This document shows, piece by piece, positions 59,033-64,000 of a DNA stretch of 64,000 nt (position 1 is the stretch's first letter; each line of letters begins with the position of its first letter). Source of the stretch: Rhabditoides inermis (Eukaryota > Nematoda > Chromadorea > Rhabditida > Rhabditidae); the NCBI GenBank assembly GCA_963966185.1, contig CAWZYM010000402.1, positions 359,001 to 423,000 on the forward strand, read 5' to 3'. The notes beneath the pieces were generated by a model, which searched no databases, had not been told where the DNA came from, and was given only the letters and a program-made list of their open reading frames with translations. Both the position numbers and the translations under genes were made by a program.

Positions 59033-59935
59033 ATGGGTTCGTTCGTCGGCCTGGCTTCGGCCGGCTCTCTCTGTGTCATCCTCGCCTCTCTCGTCTCCGT
59101 CGTTGTCATCGTCAACGACATCCACAGCCTCCAGAATGAAGTGGAGGAGGGCATGAAGGAGTTCAAGGTGCTTGCCGACGACACCTGGACGCGTCTTCTC
59201 CGCAACCACATCAACCCCTCCGGAGACTCGGACGCCCCGCCCACCTTTGCCACCATCTTCGGGACCAGGAAGGGACGTCAGGCCGGCTACCCCGAGCAGT
59301 GCAACTGCGGAACACAGTCGCGTGGATGCCCCGCCGGACCTCCTGGACCTCCCGGACCTTCTGGAGACAGGGGACACGATGGAGAGAACGGAGACGACGG
59401 AAGGCCCGGAGCGCCCGGAATCGTGCTGGGTGTCACCCACGACCTTCCCGGAGGATGCATCAAGTGCGACGCGGGAGAGCCCGGAGAGCCCGGACCCGAC
59501 GGAGAGGCGGGAAGGCCCGGACAGGACGGACGCCCCGGACAGCGCGGATTCCCCGGAGCCCCCGGAGGCAAGGGCGAGAACGGACCCGCCGGAGACGCCG
59601 GACGCCCCGGACAGCCCGGACACAACGGAAACCCCGGACGTCCCGGAGCCCCCGGAACCGTCGCCACCCCCGGACATCCTGGACGTCCCGGACAGCCCGG
59701 ACGTCCCGGACCCAAGGGACCGAACGGAAACAACGGAGAGAAGGGCAAGGAGGGAGAGGAGGGACGGCCCGGATTCCCGGGACGCGACGGACATCCCGGA
59801 CCTGCTGGCCAGCCGGGACAGCCTGGAGAGCCCGGAAAGGACGGAGCTCAGGGCAGCGATGCGGAATACTGTCCCTGCCCCGGAAGGGAGGCATTCCGTC
59901 GCAATGCCAAGGGGAAGCGCGTCCGCACACACTAA
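59033..59935 (+). CDS. nematode cuticle collagen
   Basis: A single uninterrupted 300-residue reading frame, the usual size of C. elegans COL/DPY/ROL collagens. An N-terminal membrane-spanning segment (about 8-28) and the conserved Col_cuticle_N region (to about 58, with TWTRLL) come first. GTRKGR at 77-82 is a possible subtilisin-like processing site. Gly-X-Y blocks run 102-129 and 146-277, with a short break at GTVATPG (208-214). Cys clusters are at 90/92/99, 142/145 and 280/282 (YCPCP). Nearly all Gly codons in the triple helix are GGA, as in strongly expressed collagens. AATAAA at 59964. It would be secreted by the hypodermis as cuticle matrix. Confidence 0.95.
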   Translation: MGSFVGLASAGSLCVILASLVSVVVIVNDIHSLQNEVEEGMKEFKVLADDTWTRLLRNHINPSGDSDAPPTFATIFGTRKGRQAGYPEQCNCGTQSRGCPAGPPGPPGPSGDRGHDGENGDDGRPGAPGIVLGVTHDLPGGCIKCDAGEPGEPGPDGEAGRPGQDGRPGQRGFPGAPGGKGENGPAGDAGRPGQPGHNGNPGRPGAPGTVATPGHPGRPGQPGRPGPKGPNGNNGEKGKEGEEGRPGFPGRDGHPGPAGQPGQPGEPGKDGAQGSDAEYCPCPGREAFRRNAKGKRVRTH

Positions 59936-60274
59936 ATCATGCATCATCATCCCATATTGTTCAAATAAACATTTTCTACGTAATCATTATGCGATTCTGA
60001 ATGTAAAACTGAGAATTGGAGAGGAATGATACCACTGTTGTAAGCGAGATTATACGAATACGACTAATCAGTAAACCTTTTTATCGACACTTTTGATATG
60101 TACAAATCACACGTAGAACATCACGATGGTCAAATGAGGGGGAAGAACGGGAAGACCCATATATACATAGCATTATTAACGGAGGTGCGTGGGAGTACAT
60201 AGTACGTAATCTCGGCGCGGGTACGGCCTATAAAACTCTGTGCGGGAGAGGAAAGGTGAAAGGCATAGAGACTA
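59936..60274. other. short intergenic region between convergent collagen and pek-1
   Basis: 3' UTRs of both genes. The collagen polyadenylation signal is at 59964. Nothing else is seen. Confidence 0.6.
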
Positions 60275-63200
60275 TTACACGGTGAATTTGCGAGGGGGCA
60301 GACGCAGAGCCGGGCGCTCCGGGTCCAGGTAGTCACTGTACAAGAGCTCTTCGCACGACGGACGCTCCGACGGGTCCATACGCGTCAGCCACTCCACCAC
60401 CTCGGCCTGAAAGAGGCGATGAGAGAGAGGGAGAGGGAGAGGGAGAGGGAGAGAGAGAGAGAGAGAGAGACGCACCTCTCGCGGTCGCTTCTTGAGCAGC
60501 ATCTCCGGCTGGGTGCCCATCTGTATGTCTCCCAGCGTGCGTATCCGCTCCATCACCGTTCCAAACGGGATGATCATCTCGCACAGAATGAGGCCCAACG
60601 AGAACACGTCCACTTTGGATGTGTACGGGCGGTTGTGAATCTGGAAGACATATGGTCTCGGAAGAAGGTATACGCGAGAAATCCTACAAACATGATTGAA
60701 CCATAACATATTGAATAGAATAGATCAAATCAATCAATCAATCAATCGTTTATCCGGAATCGTCATATCTGAATATGACAACACAATCATCATATATAAT
60801 CAGAATAGATATAAACGTATAAATCTCACCTGTTCGGGGCTCATATAGCTGCGGGTGCCGACGTTGCCCGTGTGCGGACCGCTGCCGTCGCCGCCGCCTC
60901 CCACCTCGCAGTCCAGAGACGCCGCGTTCTTAGTTGCCAGACCGAGGTCGCCAATCTTCAGCGTGCAGTCCGTGCCGAAGAAGATGTTCTGCGGCTGAAA
61001 CGACGAGACGTCGAGAAGCTCTCTGTCTATCTCTCTCTCCCTCTCTGTCTCTCTCTTTGTCTCTCTCTTTGTCTCTCCCTCTTTGTCTCTCTCTCTCTCC
61101 CTCTTTGTCTCTCTCTCCCTCTTTGTCTCTCCCTCCCTCCCTCTCTATCTCTTTTTCTCTCTCTACCTGTCTCTTTCTCTCCAATCGCTCGCACTTCCCT
61201 CTCCTCTCACCTTGATATCCCTGTGTATGAGTCCCTTCCTGTGAATGTATGCGGTGGCGTCTACGAGCTGGGCGAACCATCCGCGCATCTTGGACGGCTC
61301 CCTGTCCGACCAGTGCTGACGGGAGAGCAGCCACGAGTGCAGCGTGCGCGCCTGGCATAACTAAAACAAAATATGAACCGTTTATCCACGATGCACCACA
61401 AAGGGCTGAGCGCTGGGAGAAACACTGTTTAGCATCGGGAAGGGTCGAAGATCGATTATCAAAATGTCAAAGCAAAATATGACCACCATTGATGAAATAA
61501 CTATACGATTATGACGAAAGTTCCTCACAACGAAACACCAAACGGGGTCATAATTGCTAACATGATACTTATGATTTGAAATATGATTAGAATAAGTAAA
61601 ATAATGATAATTAACTTAATGATTTCCACGCACCTGCATCTGAATGTAGAGATAGCAGTAGTGTTTGGCGGTCGTCGATGGCAGCAGGTCGTGATCGTTC
61701 GACACCAGACACACGTTCGTCGCCTGAGAATTTATGTATTTATTACTGCCGGCATCAACAAAGTTCGTTAGACTCGAGTAATAGTCGTGCTCATTCGAAA
61801 GACGTCGTATATGCAACAAGACTTACAGAACATTACAACTAGCGCATTCGTCGTTGAACCTAGTAACAGCTTAGTCCACTTTTCCACCCACCATTCGACT
61901 GAGTGACTCCTTGGACGAGCGGCTGCCGTCGGCGAAGACGATGCTGTGTGAGACGTCGTCGGACGCCGCCGCGGACACGCACTTCCTCACCGGCGCGCCC
62001 TCGCTGAACTCGTCGTCGCCGTCAGAATCCGATTCGGAATCGGACGACGACGTGACACCAGACGACGTCGACTGCGCGTCGCCGTCGCCCTTAGAGTCGT
62101 CCATCCACGAGCCCTCCGTGTCTTCGGGAAGGTCGCGACTGAAAAAGGAAGAATGATAGAGAGAGGGGAGAGAGAGAGAGAGGGGGGGGGGGGGAGAGAG
62201 AGAGAAAGAGAGAAAGAAAAGTCATTACTCACACATCAATGATGGAGACGCTGTTCTCGTTGATCTCACTGTTCTCCTTATCCTCGTCCTCCTCCTCCTC
62301 CTTCTTCTTCTCCCGGCGACTCCTCGACTTCTCCTTGGGCGTCGACGCCTTGCGCGCCTTCATCTGATTCAACACCTCGCGGTCAGTCTCTTCCTGCAAT
62401 ATATTATTAATCGATTGACCCATAAACAACCTTCACACCTGCCACCCCTCTGGCGGTCGCTCTATCCAGGTGTGGTAGTAGCGAGTGATTCCCGGGTGCT
62501 CGAGTTTCGCCATTGTGCGCACCTCACGAAGCACCTTCTCGATAGAGTGCTCGCTGAAAAAGGTGTCAATAAGAAATTTCGCAGTGTTTACAAACTTGCA
62601 CTTCTTTCTCTTTCTCTTTAATATCGGACCCACTCACTTGTTCGACACAGCTATCCTCTTGACCGCATATGCGTAGTCGTCGAGTCGATTGCGCGCCTCG
62701 AACACCACTCCGAACCCGCCCTTGCCCAGCAGCTTCACCGGCTCGAAGTCGGCGAGGAACCTGTAATGCAATTCATGACACCGACATCAATTCGCGTAAA
62801 CGATTTGCGTGAACCTGCATCTTCCATCGCGGCGCAAAAACCTACGACCATATTGGGTTCTTGTTAAAGTGATTTCGTTTTGCACGTGTCATAATCATGT
62901 TTGCGATTCCGGATAGATAGTTGATTGATTTGAATGTTTGAAACGACGATTCACAACCTACTTTGACTGGAACGGGTCGCTGATGCTGTGATGGCTGGTG
63001 CTGCTGCGGGTGCGCTGCGAGAGGCGGGACGGGTCCGCGGGCGCGGACGTCGACGACTCTTTCGACGCTCTGGCTGGGGACGCCTCCGTCGCTGCTGCGA
63101 TGACGGGAGTGATGGGCTCCTCACTTGGCACCTCTGTGATCTCGGTGGACACGGAAGAGGACAGGCGGATGGGAGCGGCGTGCTGAAACTTCACCAAATC

Positions 63201-63723
63201 ACCACAAGCTTCATTTTGTAATTTGTTTTGCTTCTCTCGCATATATTGTAATGGTTTTCGTTCGTTCGTTATTGTTATAACAATATCACTGTCCAACTTC
63301 CAACCAACCTGTCGCGATGCAAAGAAGAATCGGTAGAAGAGAATGGAAATCATCCCAGAGATGGTAGATGTGAGCAGCGCGAGAAGCGCCCTAGATTGAT
63401 GGATTATATTTAAATTTATGAATCAACAAATGTATTTATTTTATGAAAAAAATCACCACCACGTTGACGACGATTCCTCGACACGCAGCATACCGCGAAT
63501 AGATCTAAACATCATGAGATTCAATAAATATTGTGCACAAAAATCTATGAGCAAAGAAAGAAACGGTCTGTAGCATCCATTTCCGAAACATTACCAAACA
63601 GACTGATACTGATAACTGACGACTGACAGCACCAGAGTGTTAAAAAAAACCTCACCGTTTCACTTGATGCATGCACTGCTGGGTGCGAGTCATTGGCCGA
63701 TGCACGCGCGCCACCAGCCAACC
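60275..63723 (-). CDS. pek-1: PERK/PEK-1 eIF2-alpha kinase, transmembrane and kinase half (5' end beyond window)
   Basis: ER transmembrane kinase that phosphorylates eIF2-alpha in the unfolded protein response. Exons in transcript order: 63723-63656, 63504-63460, 63390-63309, 63182-62962, 62760-62638, 62553-62439, 62393-62233, 62138-61892, 61723-61634, 61360-61211, 60994-60830, 60640-60476, 60406-60275; 587 residues so far. Transmembrane segment [20 protein letters not shown], Ser-rich juxtamembrane region, glycine loop [17 protein letters not shown]-binding K in YAVKRI, a long charged insert in the N-lobe as in PERK/GCN2/PKR, catalytic HRDIKPQN, DLG in place of DFG, activation-loop [10 protein letters not shown], and the PERK-like [15 protein letters not shown]. 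The lumenal sensor domain must lie to the right of 64000. Confidence 0.92.
60419..60470. repeat. (GA)n tract filling the last pek-1 intron
   Basis: The 69-nt intron 60407-60475 is nearly all GA (CT on the sense strand). Confidence 0.9.
60718..60785 (-). repeat. dispersed repeat 3' end with (ATTG)n-type tail
   Basis: On the minus strand CGATTCCGGATAAACG then GATT repeats; relatives at 1642-1693, 4734-4790 and 29860-29905, and in the other orientation at 40483, 40683 and 62840. The SINE at 5472 has a similar 3' end (GAATCAGGCTGATAAAC). Confidence 0.55.
61026..61170. repeat. (CT)n / CTCTTTGTCT tract in a pek-1 intron
   Basis: Pyrimidine tract with repeated CTCTTTGTCT units; GA-rich on the sense strand. 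Confidence 0.9.
62157..62218. repeat. (GA)n-(G)n tract filling a pek-1 intron
   Basis: Occupies most of the 94-nt intron 62139-62232, including a run of about 13 G. Confidence 0.9.
62840..62935 (+). repeat. dispersed repeat with GTGTCATAATCATG core, copy C
   Basis: CCTACGACCATATTGG, AGTGATTTCG, CGTGTCATAATCATG and GCGATTCCGGATAG as in 40483-40562, in a pek-1 intron. Confidence 0.6.
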
Positions 63724-63777
63724 CTAAACAACAAAAAGTCATTCACTAAAGTCCAGTACTCAAGTCTTAGCTTTAAA

Positions 63778-64000
63778 GGATGTATCCGGACAATGTATTA
63801 TTCCCTGATCTTCAAGATGAGGTCGCTTTCGTTCTCTACAATGAAGACGAGTTTTAAAGTTCTGTTTGCGCAGAAAAATTCGTAAAAACACAAACATTTT
63901 TTTCGACGTTTATACAATTTCAAAAGAAGGTTTCATTGACGAGAACAAAAGCGACCTCAACCTGAAGATCAGGCAAGATTACATTGTCCGGATAAATCCT
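63778..64000. mobile_element. TIR element with about 70-bp inverted ends, next to pek-1
   Basis: The left end AGGATGTATCCGGACAATGT and the complement of the right end AGGATTTATCCGGACAATGT match for about 70 bp each (including GAGGTCGCTTTCGTTCTC). The inside contains a TTCTGTTTGCGCAGAAAAA palindromic piece. No transposase. It ends at the window edge, so the right boundary is not proved. A diverged relative is at 47345-47515. Confidence 0.75.

Noticed and set aside
59027..59950. Open frame of 307 codons on the minus strand across the collagen, and two other long frames there
   Set aside because: It is the shadow of Gly-X-Y codon repeats (GGA CCC type). The + frame has the collagen N-terminal domain, Cys clusters, TATA box and AATAAA.

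Overview
The window looks like nuclear DNA from a free-living chromadorean nematode. It carries a one-exon cuticle collagen, a seven-pass chemoreceptor of a nematode-only type, and orthologues of syg-2, pek-1, NDRG and an NPY-type receptor. Genes are intron-rich with TTTCAG-type 3' splice sites, and several start codons sit a few bases after a 3' splice-site consensus, as expected with spliced-leader trans-splicing. A rhabditid or diplogastrid is my best guess; the genus cannot be named from this sequence alone.

Layout, left to right: (1) 1267-9728 (+) a complete 17-exon cytosolic M20 dipeptidase (CNDP2 type). (2) 12339-18690 (+) a 15-exon NPY/NPR-like receptor. (3) 23499-33629 (+) a 33-exon nephrin/SYG-2 adhesion protein preceded by about 4.8 kb of non-coding DNA with six perfect ATGCAAAT octamers. 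(4) 34573-36369 (-) a 7-exon Srv/Srg-like chemoreceptor. (5) 38206-44189 (-) a 13-exon NDRG protein. (6) 44190-53955, a repeat-rich gene desert with two inverted tRNA-derived elements, a dead LINE and a fold-back minisatellite. (7) 53956-58539 (+) a 9-exon CUB-LDLa single-pass membrane protein. (8) 59033-59935 (+) a cuticle collagen. (9) 60275-63723 (-) the transmembrane and kinase half of PERK/PEK-1, whose lumenal half lies beyond the right edge. All multi-exon models keep reading frame across every junction. Models 1 to 3 and 7 and 8 are the firmest.

The genes do not form a pathway or operon; they are a neighbourhood of separate units. In C. elegans, syg-2, pek-1 and the NDRG gene are, as I recall, X-linked, so the window may be part of an X-derived block. 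Several products are neuronal or surface proteins (NPY-like receptor, SYG-2, chemoreceptor, CUB-LDLa protein).

The most unusual material is non-coding: a SINE with an 11-bp target duplication, a head-to-head pair of a second tRNA-derived element with a palindromic body, a 15-bp inverted terminal repeat family that also touches the receptor start region and a pek-1 exon, a nearly perfect 102-bp fold-back inside an intron, two GC-AG introns with the same GCACGT donor, a copied exon-intron junction inside a CA repeat, and GA/CT microsatellites that begin just after many 5' splice sites.
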